NCBI RefSeq assembly: GCF_018882155.1 | Contig: NZ_JACVPA010000002.1 | Coordinates: forward strand, 62,001 to 126,000 | From: Polynucleobacter nymphae | GTDB taxonomy: Bacteria; Pseudomonadota; Gammaproteobacteria; Burkholderiales; Burkholderiaceae | Length of the DNA stretch: 64,000 nt | Direction of reading: 5' to 3' | Part shown: piece after piece, positions 45,436-54,159 of the stretch | Layout of the letters: each line of letters starts with the position of its first letter | Numbering within the stretch: position 1 is the first letter of the stretch | Notes under the pieces: model-generated | What the model was told of the DNA's origin: nothing | Database searches by the model: none | What the model saw: the letters and a program-made list of their open reading frames with translations, nothing else | Position numbers and translations under genes: made by a program

Positions 45436-47091
45436 ATGATGGCAAATATTTATGAACAAGGGCTGGATCGCAATTCGGCAAACTTCACCCCGATTACCCC
45501 ACTGCTATTTTTAGAGCGTTCAGCGCAGACTTACCCCAATAAGACTGCCATCATTCATGGGCAGCTACGACAAACATGGCGGCAAACATATGTGCGTTGC
45601 CGTCGTCTTGCGAGTGCTTTGCAAAAGCATGGCATTGGCCTAGGGGATACGGTTGCAGTGATGCTGCCCAATACACCACCGATGGTAGAAGCGCATTTTG
45701 GTATTCCGATGTCAGGCGCCGTATTGAATGCCTTGAATACCCGTCTAGATGCAGAGTCGATTGCCTTCATGCTCAATCACGGTGAAGCCAAAGTCGTGAT
45801 CGTTGATCCAGAGTTTTCAGCGGTGATGAAAAAAGCACTAGAAATCGCTCAAAAAGAAAGTGGCCGCAATATTTTGGTCATCGACGTTGAAGAAACAGAA
45901 TTTGAGGTAGCGGGTGAGAAGCTCGGCAAACTCACTTATGAAAAACTACTCTCTGAGGGTGACCCAAACTTTGTATGGCAGATGCCTGCAGATGAATGGC
46001 AGGCAATTTGCCTGAACTACACCTCTGGTACTACAGGTAATCCTAAAGGGGTTGTCTACCACCATCGTGGTGCTGCAATTAATGCAGTATCCAATATATT
46101 GGATTGGGATATTAATAAGCATCCGGTGTATTTGTGGACACTGCCCATGTTTCATTGTAATGGCTGGTGTTTTCCGTGGACTATCGCAGCGCGTGCAGGT
46201 GTTAATGTTTGTATGCGCCGCGTGGATGCACCCAATATTTTTGCTGCAATTAAAGAGTATGGGGTAACTCACTACTGCGCCGCACCGATTGTTCATAACC
46301 TTTTGGTTAATGCCCCAGATGAACTGAAGGTAGACGTACCTTCAGGCGTGAGGGGCCTCATTGCAGGGGCTGCACCGCCAGCCTCCATCATTGAAGGTAT
46401 GGAAAAACTGGGCTTTGATTTAACGCATGTCTATGGTTTAACTGAGACTTATGGCCCAGCCGCAATTTGTGTGAGACAAGATGAGTGGGATGATTTAGAT
46501 ATTGGTGAGCGCGCTCGCTTGAACGCACGTCAAGGGATGCGTTATCACCTGCAACAAGCAATTGATGTGCTGAATCCAGAAACCATGCAGCCGGTTCCTG
46601 CTGATGGTGAAACGATGGGTGAGATTATGTTCAAAGGGAACATCACTATGAAGGGCTACCTGAAGAATGAGAAAGCCACTCAAGGAGCATTTGAGGGTGG
46701 TTGGTTTCATTCGGGTGACCTAGCGGTGATGAACCCGGATGGTTACGTTAAGATTAAAGACCGCAGTAAGGACATCATCATCTCTGGCGGAGAAAATATT
46801 TCTTCTATTGAAGTGGAGGATGTTCTGTATCGCCACCCTGCGGTGATGGCTGCCGCAGTAGTTGCCAAACCTGATCCAAAGTGGGGTGAGACCCCATGTG
46901 CTTTTTTAGAAATCAAGCCTGGTGTTGAAGTAACTCCAGCGGAGATCATCGCCCACTGTAAAAAGCATTTAGCTGGATTTAAGGTACCCAAGGCCATTGT
47001 ATTTGGGGAGCTACCGAAGACCTCAACTGGAAAAATCCAGAAGTTTGAACTGCGCAAGCAAGCTGGGTCTGCCACCGCTATTGATGTCTAG
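45436..47091 (+). CDS. acyl-CoA synthetase (AMP-forming), DmdB-like
   Basis: A 551-residue ATP-dependent acyl-CoA ligase. Motifs are the P-loop YTSGTTGNPKGV and VYGLTETYGP. The hinge and C-terminal domain include GYVKIKDRSKDIIISGGENISS, and the catalytic Lys is in KTSTGKIQK. The N-terminus (MMANIYEQGLDRNSANFTPITPL) is typical of the medium-chain/3-methylmercaptopropionate ligase group. The cluster with etfBA and a 595-aa acyl-CoA dehydrogenase supports beta-oxidation of a short or medium acid (inference). ATG 45436 or 45439 is possible. Confidence 0.88.
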   Translation: MMANIYEQGLDRNSANFTPITPLLFLERSAQTYPNKTAIIHGQLRQTWRQTYVRCRRLASALQKHGIGLGDTVAVMLPNTPPMVEAHFGIPMSGAVLNALNTRLDAESIAFMLNHGEAKVVIVDPEFSAVMKKALEIAQKESGRNILVIDVEETEFEVAGEKLGKLTYEKLLSEGDPNFVWQMPADEWQAICLNYTSGTTGNPKGVVYHHRGAAINAVSNILDWDINKHPVYLWTLPMFHCNGWCFPWTIAARAGVNVCMRRVDAPNIFAAIKEYGVTHYCAAPIVHNLLVNAPDELKVDVPSGVRGLIAGAAPPASIIEGMEKLGFDLTHVYGLTETYGPAAICVRQDEWDDLDIGERARLNARQGMRYHLQQAIDVLNPETMQPVPADGETMGEIMFKGNITMKGYLKNEKATQGAFEGGWFHSGDLAVMNPDGYVKIKDRSKDIIISGGENISSIEVEDVLYRHPAVMAAAVVAKPDPKWGETPCAFLEIKPGVEVTPAEIIAHCKKHLAGFKVPKAIVFGELPKTSTGKIQKFELRKQAGSATAIDV

Positions 47092-47167
47092 TTCTTAAGG
47101 CTTGGTGCGGATAAAATAAGAAGTTAAGCAAATGCTTGTAAATTTTTGTCAATATTGAGAATTCCAA

Positions 47168-47917
47168 ATGAAGATCTTAGTTGCAGTAAAACGCGTCGTT
47201 GATTACAACGTCAAAATTCGAGTGAAGTCTGATGGTTCTGGCGTAGATCTTGCCAACGTCAAAATGAGTATGAATCCTTTTGATGAAATTGCTGTTGAAG
47301 AAGCAGTGCGCTTAAAAGAGGCGGGCATTGCAACTGAAGTAGTGGTGGTTAGTGCGGGCGCGACACAATGCCAAGAAACATTGCGGACTGCTTTAGCGAT
47401 TGGTGCTGATCGCGCCATCTTGGTAGAGTCTGATGCTGACCTACAGCCACTCGCAGTCGCCAAGATTCTAAAGGCACTCTCTGAAAAAGAAGCTGCTCAA
47501 ATCATCATCTTGGGTAAGCAAGCGATTGATGATGATAGTAATCAAACAGGCCAAATGCTGGCAAGTCTATTGGATATCCCGCAAGCAACTTTTGCATCTA
47601 AAGTGGTGGTAGCTGATGGTAAGGCTACGGTCACTCGCGAAGTTGATGGTGGTTTAGAGACGATTGCTCTCACATTGCCCGCAGTGATTACTACTGACTT
47701 ACGTCTGAATGAACCTCGTTATGTGACTCTGCCCAATATCATGAAGGCCAAGAAAAAAATTATTGATATTGTGAAGCCTGAGGATCTTGGCGTCGATATT
47801 GCTCCACGTCTTAAAACTCTGAAAGTCGAAGAGCCGCCTAAGCGGAGCGCTGGCGTCATGGTAGCTGATGTAGCGGCCTTGGTAGACAAACTTAAAAATG
47901 AAGCGAAGGTAATTTAA
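47168..47917 (+). CDS. etfB: electron transfer flavoprotein subunit beta
   Basis: A 249-residue ETF beta subunit that holds AMP and carries electrons from acyl-CoA dehydrogenases to ETF-ubiquinone oxidoreductase. Family marks are [32 protein letters not shown], and the recognition loop [20 protein letters not shown]. The next gene is etfA, starting directly after the stop. Confidence 0.97.
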   Translation: MKILVAVKRVVDYNVKIRVKSDGSGVDLANVKMSMNPFDEIAVEEAVRLKEAGIATEVVVVSAGATQCQETLRTALAIGADRAILVESDADLQPLAVAKILKALSEKEAAQIIILGKQAIDDDSNQTGQMLASLLDIPQATFASKVVVADGKATVTREVDGGLETIALTLPAVITTDLRLNEPRYVTLPNIMKAKKKIIDIVKPEDLGVDIAPRLKTLKVEEPPKRSAGVMVADVAALVDKLKNEAKVI

Positions 47918-48862
47918 ATGGCTACTCTCGCCTCCCTCGTGATTGCTGAACACGATAATCAATCCTTAAAAGCAGCAACCTTAAATACTGTAGCGGCTGC
48001 CTTGCAATGCTCAGCCGATGTGGATGTACTAGTTGCTGGCAGTAATACGGATGCCGTAGCAAGCGCAGCAGCTCAAATTACAGGTGTGCGCAAGGTCATT
48101 CAAGTAGATGCCCCCAATCTTGCTGATCAATTGGCTGAGCCTTTAGCAGCGCAGATTCTGTCGATTGCAAATCATTACACTCATATTTTGGCTCCAGCAA
48201 CTGCCAATGGTAAGAATGTGTTGCCACGGGTTGCTGCTAAGTTAGATGTTGCTCAGTTATCCGATATTACTAAGGTTGTCAGTAGCGATACTTTTGAGCG
48301 GCCTATCTACGCTGGTAATGCGATTGCTACTGTGCAAACAAATGATCCAATCAAGGTGATTACAGTCCGCACTACTGGCTTTGATCCTGTGGCCGCTACA
48401 GGTGGCTCAGCAGCGATTGAAAAACAAGCTGCCGTGCAAAGTAAATCTTCATCATCCTTTGTGGGTCGTCAACTGACGAAGTCTGATCGTCCAGAACTGA
48501 CCGCTGCCAAGATTATTGTTTCTGGCGGTCGCGGTTTGGGTTCTGGTGAGAAGTACCAGGAGCTCATTGCTCCATTGGCTGACAAGCTGGGCGCTGCTCT
48601 AGGTGCTTCGCGTGCGGCGGTGGATGCAGGTTACGTACCCAACGATTATCAAGTTGGCCAAACTGGCAAGATTGTGGCTCCCGAGCTCTATATCGCGATT
48701 GGTATCTCGGGAGCGATTCAGCACTTGGCAGGTATGAAGGACTCTAAAGTGATTGTTGCTATCAACAAGGATCCTGAGGCTCCAATCTTTAGCGTTGCTG
48801 ATTATGGTTTGGTAGCCGATCTCAATACTGCAGTGCCAGAACTGACTAAAGCGCTTGGCTAA
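47918..48862 (+). CDS. etfA: electron transfer flavoprotein subunit alpha
   Basis: A 314-residue ETF alpha subunit that binds FAD. The C-terminal FAD domain shows IIVSGGRGLGSGEKYQ, GASRAAVDAGYVPNDYQVGQTGK in position, GISGAIQHLAGMKDSK, and VAINKDPEAPIF. The gene abuts etfB with no gap, and the acyl-CoA dehydrogenase gene starts 40 bp later with GAGGAG. The three genes form one functional unit. Confidence 0.97.
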   Translation: MATLASLVIAEHDNQSLKAATLNTVAAALQCSADVDVLVAGSNTDAVASAAAQITGVRKVIQVDAPNLADQLAEPLAAQILSIANHYTHILAPATANGKNVLPRVAAKLDVAQLSDITKVVSSDTFERPIYAGNAIATVQTNDPIKVITVRTTGFDPVAATGGSAAIEKQAAVQSKSSSSFVGRQLTKSDRPELTAAKIIVSGGRGLGSGEKYQELIAPLADKLGAALGASRAAVDAGYVPNDYQVGQTGKIVAPELYIAIGISGAIQHLAGMKDSKVIVAINKDPEAPIFSVADYGLVADLNTAVPELTKALG

Positions 48863-48902
48863 GAGTATTTGCATTATTTGATTTGAATCAAGAGGAGCGG
48901 TA

Positions 48903-50690
48903 ATGCCATACGTAGCCCCAGTAAAAGACATGTTGTTTGTGATGAATGAGTTAGCTGGGCTAGCAGATGTGGTGGCTTATCCTTCTTATGCACAAGCAGG
49001 CGCTGATGTTGATTTGGCTCCAGCAATTCTGGAAGAGTCTGCAAAGTTCAATCAAGACGTTGTTGCACCACTCAATTGGCCCGGTGATCAAAATCCAAGC
49101 TCATGGAAAGATGGTGTTGTTACTACAACGCCTGGTTTTAAAGAAGCGTTTGCGCAATTTGCTGCTGCTGGTTGGCAGGGTGTAGTACATCCAGCTGAGT
49201 TTGGTGGCCAAGGATTACCAAAGTTAATTGCCGCTGCTTGTTTTGAAATGGTGCACTCAGCCAGTTTGTCTTTTGCTTTATGTCCCATGTTGACTGATGG
49301 CGCAATTGAAGCCTTGTTAACTGCAGCTAGCCCAGAAATTCAAGAGCAATATGTGCCGAATATGATTTCTGGCGAGTGGACTGGCTCCATGTGCTTAACC
49401 GAGTCGCAGGCAGGCTCTGATTTATCGATGGTCCGCTCTAAAGCTGTACCTGAAGGTGATGGCACCTACAAAATATTTGGTACCAAAATCTATATCACCT
49501 ATGGCGAGCACGATATGGCAAAAAATATTGTCCATTTGGTGCTGGCAAGAACTCCAGATGCGCCAGAGGGGGTTAAAGGGATTTCGTTATTTGTAGTGCC
49601 CAAATTTTTAGTCAATACTGATGGCTCTTTAGGCGAGCGTAATGATGTTCACTGTGTATCGATTGAGCACAAGCTGGGCATTAAGGCGAGCCCAACTGCT
49701 GTTCTGCAGTTCGGCGATCACGGCGGTGCTATCGGCTACCTGGTTGGTGAAGAGAATCGCGGCCTCGAATACATGTTTGTAATGATGAATGCCGCTCGCT
49801 TTGCAGTAGGCATGCAAGGCATTGCAGTGGCTGAGCGTGCTTATCAAAAAGCCGTCCAATATGCCAAAGATCGTGTACAAAGTCGTGATCTCTCAGGCTC
49901 AGATGGACCGGTAGCAATTATTCATCAACCAGATGTTAAGCGCATGCTGATGACAATGCGTGCTTATACAGAAGCTTCTCGTGCATTGGCTTATTACGCT
50001 GCTGCTGCTTATGATGCGCAACATGCAGCACCTGACGAACCCGAGCGCAAAACGAGCCAAGCTATTTATGAATTCTTAGTGCCGATTGTGAAAGGATTCT
50101 CAACAGAGATGTCAATCGAGGTCGCTAGCTTAGGAATCCAAGTACATGGTGGCATGGGCTTTATTGAAGAGACGGGCGCTGCTCAACATTATCGCGATGC
50201 GCGTATCTTGACGATCTATGAAGGGACTACTGCCATTCAGGCAAATGATTTGCTTGGTAGAAAAACAGTACGAGATGGCGGTGCTACTGCGAAGGTATTT
50301 TCACAAAAAATAGCCCAAATAGAAAAAGAGTTAGCAGCGAGTGCTTCAGCAGATGCTCAGGCAGTACTTAAGCAGTTAACTGCAGGACGCAAAGCATTTG
50401 AAGAAGCAGTGGCTTATATTGTGGCAAATGCGAAGAGCGATGCCAAAGCAGTGTATGCCGGTAGCTTTGCTTATTTACGTCTGTCTGGCTTGGTATTGGG
50501 TGGTTGGCAAATGGCTCGTAGCCTCTTAGCTGCGGAGCGTTTACGCAACAGCGACCCTACTTTTTATGGCGCCAAGATTGCTACGGCGCGTTTCTTTGCG
50601 GAGAATTTATTGCCACAAGCTAGTGCCTTAGCCACTTCGATTCTTGAGAGTGGCCACTCTACAAATGCTTTAGAGGTAGAGCAATTCTAA
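48903..50690 (+). CDS. acyl-CoA dehydrogenase, long DmdC-like type
   Basis: A 595-residue acyl-CoA dehydrogenase with the extra N- and C-terminal segments of the DmdC/AcdH class (typically about 590-600 aa). FAD-binding marks are MCLTESQAGSDLS and HGGMGFIEETGAAQHYRDARI. The candidate catalytic base region ILTIYEGTTAIQANDL gives Glu. It oxidises an acyl-CoA and passes electrons to EtfAB encoded just upstream. Together with the ligase at 45436 this resembles the DMSP demethylation branch (DmdB, DmdC), but DmdA and DmdD are not in view, so plain fatty acid oxidation is equally possible. Confidence 0.92.
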   Translation: MPYVAPVKDMLFVMNELAGLADVVAYPSYAQAGADVDLAPAILEESAKFNQDVVAPLNWPGDQNPSSWKDGVVTTTPGFKEAFAQFAAAGWQGVVHPAEFGGQGLPKLIAAACFEMVHSASLSFALCPMLTDGAIEALLTAASPEIQEQYVPNMISGEWTGSMCLTESQAGSDLSMVRSKAVPEGDGTYKIFGTKIYITYGEHDMAKNIVHLVLARTPDAPEGVKGISLFVVPKFLVNTDGSLGERNDVHCVSIEHKLGIKASPTAVLQFGDHGGAIGYLVGEENRGLEYMFVMMNAARFAVGMQGIAVAERAYQKAVQYAKDRVQSRDLSGSDGPVAIIHQPDVKRMLMTMRAYTEASRALAYYAAAAYDAQHAAPDEPERKTSQAIYEFLVPIVKGFSTEMSIEVASLGIQVHGGMGFIEETGAAQHYRDARILTIYEGTTAIQANDLLGRKTVRDGGATAKVFSQKIAQIEKELAASASADAQAVLKQLTAGRKAFEEAVAYIVANAKSDAKAVYAGSFAYLRLSGLVLGGWQMARSLLAAERLRNSDPTFYGAKIATARFFAENLLPQASALATSILESGHSTNALEVEQF

Positions 50691-50692
50691 AG

Positions 50693-51139
50693 TTATTGGG
50701 ATAGCTTTCTTGCTTCATGAATTTGAGAGATGAAGAATTGCTCAAAAGAGACAGCCAAAAAGGTCATCATCACACCAGCACCCAATATGAGTGAGAAGAT
50801 CACCGTCAGAATCACTGGCCAGCCAGAGCGGGTACGATGGCGATCTTCAATGCCAGGATTAAATTGTGCATCCCATTTCTCATCAGGGCGAAGACCAAAG
50901 GCAATCGTCGTTAACCAACTGGCTTCTATAGCAATAAAACCGAAGGTGACGAGAACCCAACCAGGTGCGGAGTGAAAATGGGCGTTCTTTAAGATGATCC
51001 AACCAGCAATGCCGCCAATCAAAGAAAATAATTGTGCCCAGGCCAAAAAGGATTTTAGGCCTTGTAAGTAAAAACAATTGAGTCCGCTACCCGGGAAAAA
51101 AAATCCGAGGGCGCAAAAAATCAGTTTGGAGTTTTTCAT
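50693..51139 (-). CDS. TM2-like multi-pass membrane protein, unrecognised
   Basis: A 148-residue protein with about four membrane helices. The N-terminus GFFFPGSGLNCFYLQGLKSF resembles the TM2-domain pattern (GxxGxHxFYLG). The loop after helix 3 is charged (RPDEKWDAQFNPGIEDRHRT). No function can be given. It converges on the acyl-CoA dehydrogenase with a 2-bp gap and lies 23 bp downstream of a META lipoprotein gene on the same strand. Confidence 0.6.
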   Translation of the reverse strand: MKNSKLIFCALGFFFPGSGLNCFYLQGLKSFLAWAQLFSLIGGIAGWIILKNAHFHSAPGWVLVTFGFIAIEASWLTTIAFGLRPDEKWDAQFNPGIEDRHRTRSGWPVILTVIFSLILGAGVMMTFLAVSFEQFFISQIHEARKLSQ

Positions 51140-51162
51140 TAATCTTTTATCTTTTGATTGAC

Positions 51163-51705
51163 TTATTTATTGACATTGGGGCGCTGCGTAAAGCTCAGTA
51201 CTTCACGATCAGCTCCAATCATCAGCAATTGATCGCCATTTCGGACGATGCTGCGATAGTCATTGAGCTCATACAGAAAATCATTTTCTAATTCATTACG
51301 TTGAGGCGTACATGCCATCTTGGTGCTCACAATCTTAGTGAAGGTAAAGCCACGATTATCTTCATCCAACTGTGCAGTAAACCGATTGCAGCCGGTGGAG
51401 CCACTCACGCGCTGACCAGCGGCATCAAAACTTATTTGAATGGGATTACTAGTGTCACCTTGTGGAATTTGGCGGGTACGTACCTCACCACTGCTGTTGG
51501 GGGATAAGTTCCAGCGGGTGAGCTCCCATTTGGTATTGCGAAGTTCACTGCTAGGGGGACTAGTTTTAGCGTTACAGGGCGGAATGACGTTAGCGCACCC
51601 AGTCAAGAGAGCGATACCCAGAGACGAAAACACCACAAATAGGCTTCTTGAAAAGCTCTTAGAGAGCTCTTTTGGGAGGGTATGGGTCACTATATTTGCA
51701 TGCAT
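51163..51705 (-). CDS. META-domain lipoprotein (HslJ-like)
   Basis: A 180-residue lipoprotein. A long N-region precedes a lipobox LLTGC near residue 37, so the mature protein starts at CANVIPP. The body is a META domain (LRNTKWELTRWNL ... SFDAAGQRVSGSTGCNRFTAQL ... KIVSTKMACTPQRNELE), as in HslJ, linked to heat shock and novobiocin tolerance. The long segment before the signal suggests the true start may be a later Met or Val, but none is obvious. Confidence 0.75.
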   Translation of the reverse strand: MHANIVTHTLPKELSKSFSRSLFVVFSSLGIALLTGCANVIPPCNAKTSPPSSELRNTKWELTRWNLSPNSSGEVRTRQIPQGDTSNPIQISFDAAGQRVSGSTGCNRFTAQLDEDNRGFTFTKIVSTKMACTPQRNELENDFLYELNDYRSIVRNGDQLLMIGADREVLSFTQRPNVNK

Positions 51706-51847
51706 ATTTATCTAAGTTATTGTTTTATATGTATTTTTTATTCACTGGAGGCTTCTATTCTACTGTCTTAGGCGCTTAAAAAGGTGGAAGAAGTAGGGGT
51801 TTTCGTCTAGAATATGAGGTTTTCCGCTCTACCGTGCGTTACTTTGG

Positions 51848-51870
51848 TGGGCCGGAGCCCAAGATTTTTT
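51848..51870 (+). promoter_or_regulatory. terminator-like hairpin in the rpsP leader
   Basis: TGGGC pairs with GCCCA around a CGGA tetraloop, followed after AGA by six T, 27 nt before the rpsP ATG. The likely promoter -10 is TAGAAT at 51808-51813. It could be an attenuator for the rpsP-rimM-trmD-rplS operon. Confidence 0.45.
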
Positions 51871-51896
51871 CATTTTAGATTTTTTAAGGAATAAGT

Positions 51897-52142
51897 ATGG
51901 TCGTCATTCGACTGGCACGCGGCGGTTCTAAGAAGCGCCCTTTTTACAGCATCGTTGCTACTGATAAGCGCAACCGTCGTGACTCGAACTTTATCGAGCG
52001 CATTGGCTATTTCAATCCACAAGCAGTTGCAACTGAGCAAGCTATGCGCATCGCTCAAGATCGTTTGACTTATTGGACTGGTGTTGGCGCGCAAATATCT
52101 CCAACCGTTGTTCGTTTGATCAAAAATAATCCTGCTGTTTAA
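51897..52142 (+). CDS. rpsP: 30S ribosomal protein S16
   Basis: An 81-residue S16 protein. It shows [20 protein letters not shown] at the N-terminus and [17 protein letters not shown]. It heads the conserved rpsP-rimM-trmD-rplS operon. AAGGA lies upstream of the ATG, behind a leader with a terminator-like hairpin. Confidence 0.98.
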   Translation: MVVIRLARGGSKKRPFYSIVATDKRNRRDSNFIERIGYFNPQAVATEQAMRIAQDRLTYWTGVGAQISPTVVRLIKNNPAV

Positions 52143-52232
52143 ATCACTTTGCTAAAGACTTCATCTATGTGGTGGAGTTTTTGGCAGCAGGATTTCAGTA
52201 GTTTTATTTCGGGAAAATAGGGTGTCTTTCAA

Positions 52233-52796
52233 ATGAGTTCACCTTCCCTAAATGATTTGATTGAACTTGGCGCCGTTTCTGAGGCCCAAGGGTTACAGGG
52301 TCAAGTGAAGGTTAGACCTCACTCATCAGAGCCAGTAGCGCTTCTATCTTCTAAAGCTGTTTGGTTATCTCTGATCCCGCGTAGGGATGCAGGTGTCTCT
52401 GCGTCTGTTGAGCAGGCTTCGTTAACTCAATTTAAAGTGAAGAGCGCCAAAATGCATAGCGGCAATGTCGTCATGGCCCTAGAGGGCGTGAGCAATCGTG
52501 ATCAAGCACTGGCATTAAAAGGCGCCAGAATATTAGTAGCGCGTGATGCGTTTCCGATACCAGATGATGATTCTTATTATTGGATTGATCTGATTGGATG
52601 CATTGCAGTGAATCTGCAAAATGAAGCACTTGGTGAGGTGATTGATGTCACTGAGAATGGTGCGCATGGTGTGATCGCCATTGGCGATGTATCAAACAAA
52701 ACGATTAAACAATTAATCCCATTTGTAAAAGAAGTGGTGAAAAACGTAGACTTGGCTAATAAAACAATTACTCTTGATTGGCAGAGTGATTGGTGA
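52233..52796 (+). CDS. rimM: 16S rRNA processing protein RimM
   Basis: A 187-residue ribosome maturation factor that binds S19 in the 30S head. The N-terminal RimM barrel begins IELGAVSEAQGLQGQVKVRP. The C-terminal PRC-barrel includes DDSYYWIDLIGCIAVN and LIPFVKEVVKNVDL. It is in its standard place between rpsP and trmD. The 90-bp gap before it is larger than is common here. Confidence 0.95.
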   Translation: MSSPSLNDLIELGAVSEAQGLQGQVKVRPHSSEPVALLSSKAVWLSLIPRRDAGVSASVEQASLTQFKVKSAKMHSGNVVMALEGVSNRDQALALKGARILVARDAFPIPDDDSYYWIDLIGCIAVNLQNEALGEVIDVTENGAHGVIAIGDVSNKTIKQLIPFVKEVVKNVDLANKTITLDWQSDW

Positions 52797-52830
52797 TGAA
52801 CGAATAAAAAATAAACCGACGAATATAGAT

Positions 52831-53577
52831 ATGCGCTTTGATGTTGTGACTTTATTCCCAGAAATGTTCTCCGCTTTAACGCAGTGGGGTGTGACTGGTC
52901 GCGCATGTGAGCAATCACTAGCTAGTGTTCATCTGTGGAATCCGAGAGATTTTTGTACCGATCCTCGTAAGACGGTAGATGATCGCGCCTATGGCGGCGG
53001 TCCAGGAATGGTCATGATGGCCAAACCCCTGGAAGATACCGTTGCCAGTATTAAAGCGGCCCATCAGGCCGCCAATATCAAAACAGGCCCTATTTGCCTA
53101 TTAGCGCCTCAAGGTGAGCGGTTTTCTCAGAAAATAGCCGCTGACATTCTCCAATATGGCAATTTGAGCTTCATTTGCGGTCGGTATGAGGCAGTCGACC
53201 AACGTTTTGTTGATCGAAATGTCGATTTGCAGCTCTCTATTGGCGATTTTGTCCTTTCTGGGGGTGAAATCCCCGCTATGGCGATGATGGACGCGGTGAT
53301 TAGGCTGATCCCAGGAGCTCTTGGAGATGGCGAATCTGCGGCCCAGGATAGCTTTATGAACGGTCTTTTGGACTATCCACACTACACCCGCCCCGAAATA
53401 TATGAAAATTTGTCAGTGCCGGACGTGCTTTTAGGTGGACATCACGCTAAAATAGCGGATTGGCGTCGGCAGAAGTCTTTAGAGCTGACGTTCAGGTTCC
53501 GGCCGGATTTAATTGAATCTGCTAGAGCCAATGGGTTGCTAACCCGAGAAGATGAACAATTTCTTCGCTCGCTGTGA
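52831..53577 (+). CDS. trmD: tRNA (guanine-N1)-methyltransferase
   Basis: A 248-residue SPOUT methyltransferase for m1G37 in tRNA. Family marks are MRFDVVTLFPEMFSAL, YGGGPGMVMMAKPL, and the knot segment FICGRYEAVDQRF ... LSIGDFVLSGGE. ATG 52831 is chosen because the family begins at MRFD. The open frame extends upstream into rimM without matching the family. Confidence 0.97.
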   Translation: MRFDVVTLFPEMFSALTQWGVTGRACEQSLASVHLWNPRDFCTDPRKTVDDRAYGGGPGMVMMAKPLEDTVASIKAAHQAANIKTGPICLLAPQGERFSQKIAADILQYGNLSFICGRYEAVDQRFVDRNVDLQLSIGDFVLSGGEIPAMAMMDAVIRLIPGALGDGESAAQDSFMNGLLDYPHYTRPEIYENLSVPDVLLGGHHAKIADWRRQKSLELTFRFRPDLIESARANGLLTREDEQFLRSL

Positions 53578-53703
53578 ATACTCTCAGTAGTGATTTAAAG
53601 GTTATGTTTTTGGTTTAGTGAAATTGTTTTAACTGCATCCTCTGTTAAGTCCGTTGATAAATATCTCGGGATTAAACGTTAACAAGATGTTTAAGGATTG
53701 AAA

Positions 53704-54099
53704 ATGAATTTAATTGAAAAAATTGAGCAAGAAGAAATTGCTCGCTTAACTGCTAACAAAGTATTGCCAAGTTTTGCGCCTGGCGACACAGTGGTTGTTA
53801 GCGTAAACGTTGTTGAAGGTACACGTAAGCGTGCCCAGGCCTTTGAAGGCGTTGTGATTGCGAAGCGTAATCGCGGACTCAATTCTAACTTTATCGTGCG
53901 TAAGATTTCTTCTGGTGAAGGCGTTGAGCGTACTTTCCAAACATACTCACCATTGATTGCTAGCATTGAAGTGAAGCGTCGCGGTGATGTTCGTCGCGCG
54001 AAGTTGTACTACTTGCGTGATCGTTCTGGTAAGTCAGCACGTATTAAAGAAAAGCTTCAAGCTCGCACTAAGGCAGTAGCTGCTCCAGCTGCTGAATAA
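53704..54099 (+). CDS. rplS: 50S ribosomal protein L19
   Basis: A 131-residue L19 protein. Family marks are [41 protein letters not shown] in position, and [30 protein letters not shown] lies 6 nt before ATG 53704. The 126-bp gap after trmD is AT-rich and shows no clear element. A terminator follows. Confidence 0.97.
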   Translation: MNLIEKIEQEEIARLTANKVLPSFAPGDTVVVSVNVVEGTRKRAQAFEGVVIAKRNRGLNSNFIVRKISSGEGVERTFQTYSPLIASIEVKRRGDVRRAKLYYLRDRSGKSARIKEKLQARTKAVAAPAAE

Positions 54100-54119
54100 T
54101 GGCTGCTTTGATGCAAATT

Positions 54120-54146
54120 AAAAAGGCGGCCTAGGTCGCCTTTTTT
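54120..54146 (+). terminator. intrinsic terminator after rplS
   Basis: AAAGGCG pairs with CGCCTTT around an eight-base loop, with A-run before and T-run after. It ends 13 nt before the first NUDIX ATG. Confidence 0.8.
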
Positions 54147-54153
54147 GTAGCCT

Positions 54154-54159
54154 TAAAAT
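54154..54159 (+). promoter_or_regulatory. putative -10 of leaderless NUDIX gene
   Basis: TAAAAT directly abuts ATG 54160 and lies exactly six bases before the in-frame second ATG at 54166, where the predicted +1 falls. There is no Shine-Dalgarno. It lies just behind the rplS terminator, so a new promoter is expected here. Confidence 0.45.

Noticed and set aside
52166..52219. 17-codon Trp-rich ORF (MWWSFWQQDF...) between rpsP and rimM, resembling a trp attenuator leader.
   Set aside because: No Shine-Dalgarno, no alternative hairpins or U-run, and no link between rimM and tryptophan. Probably chance.
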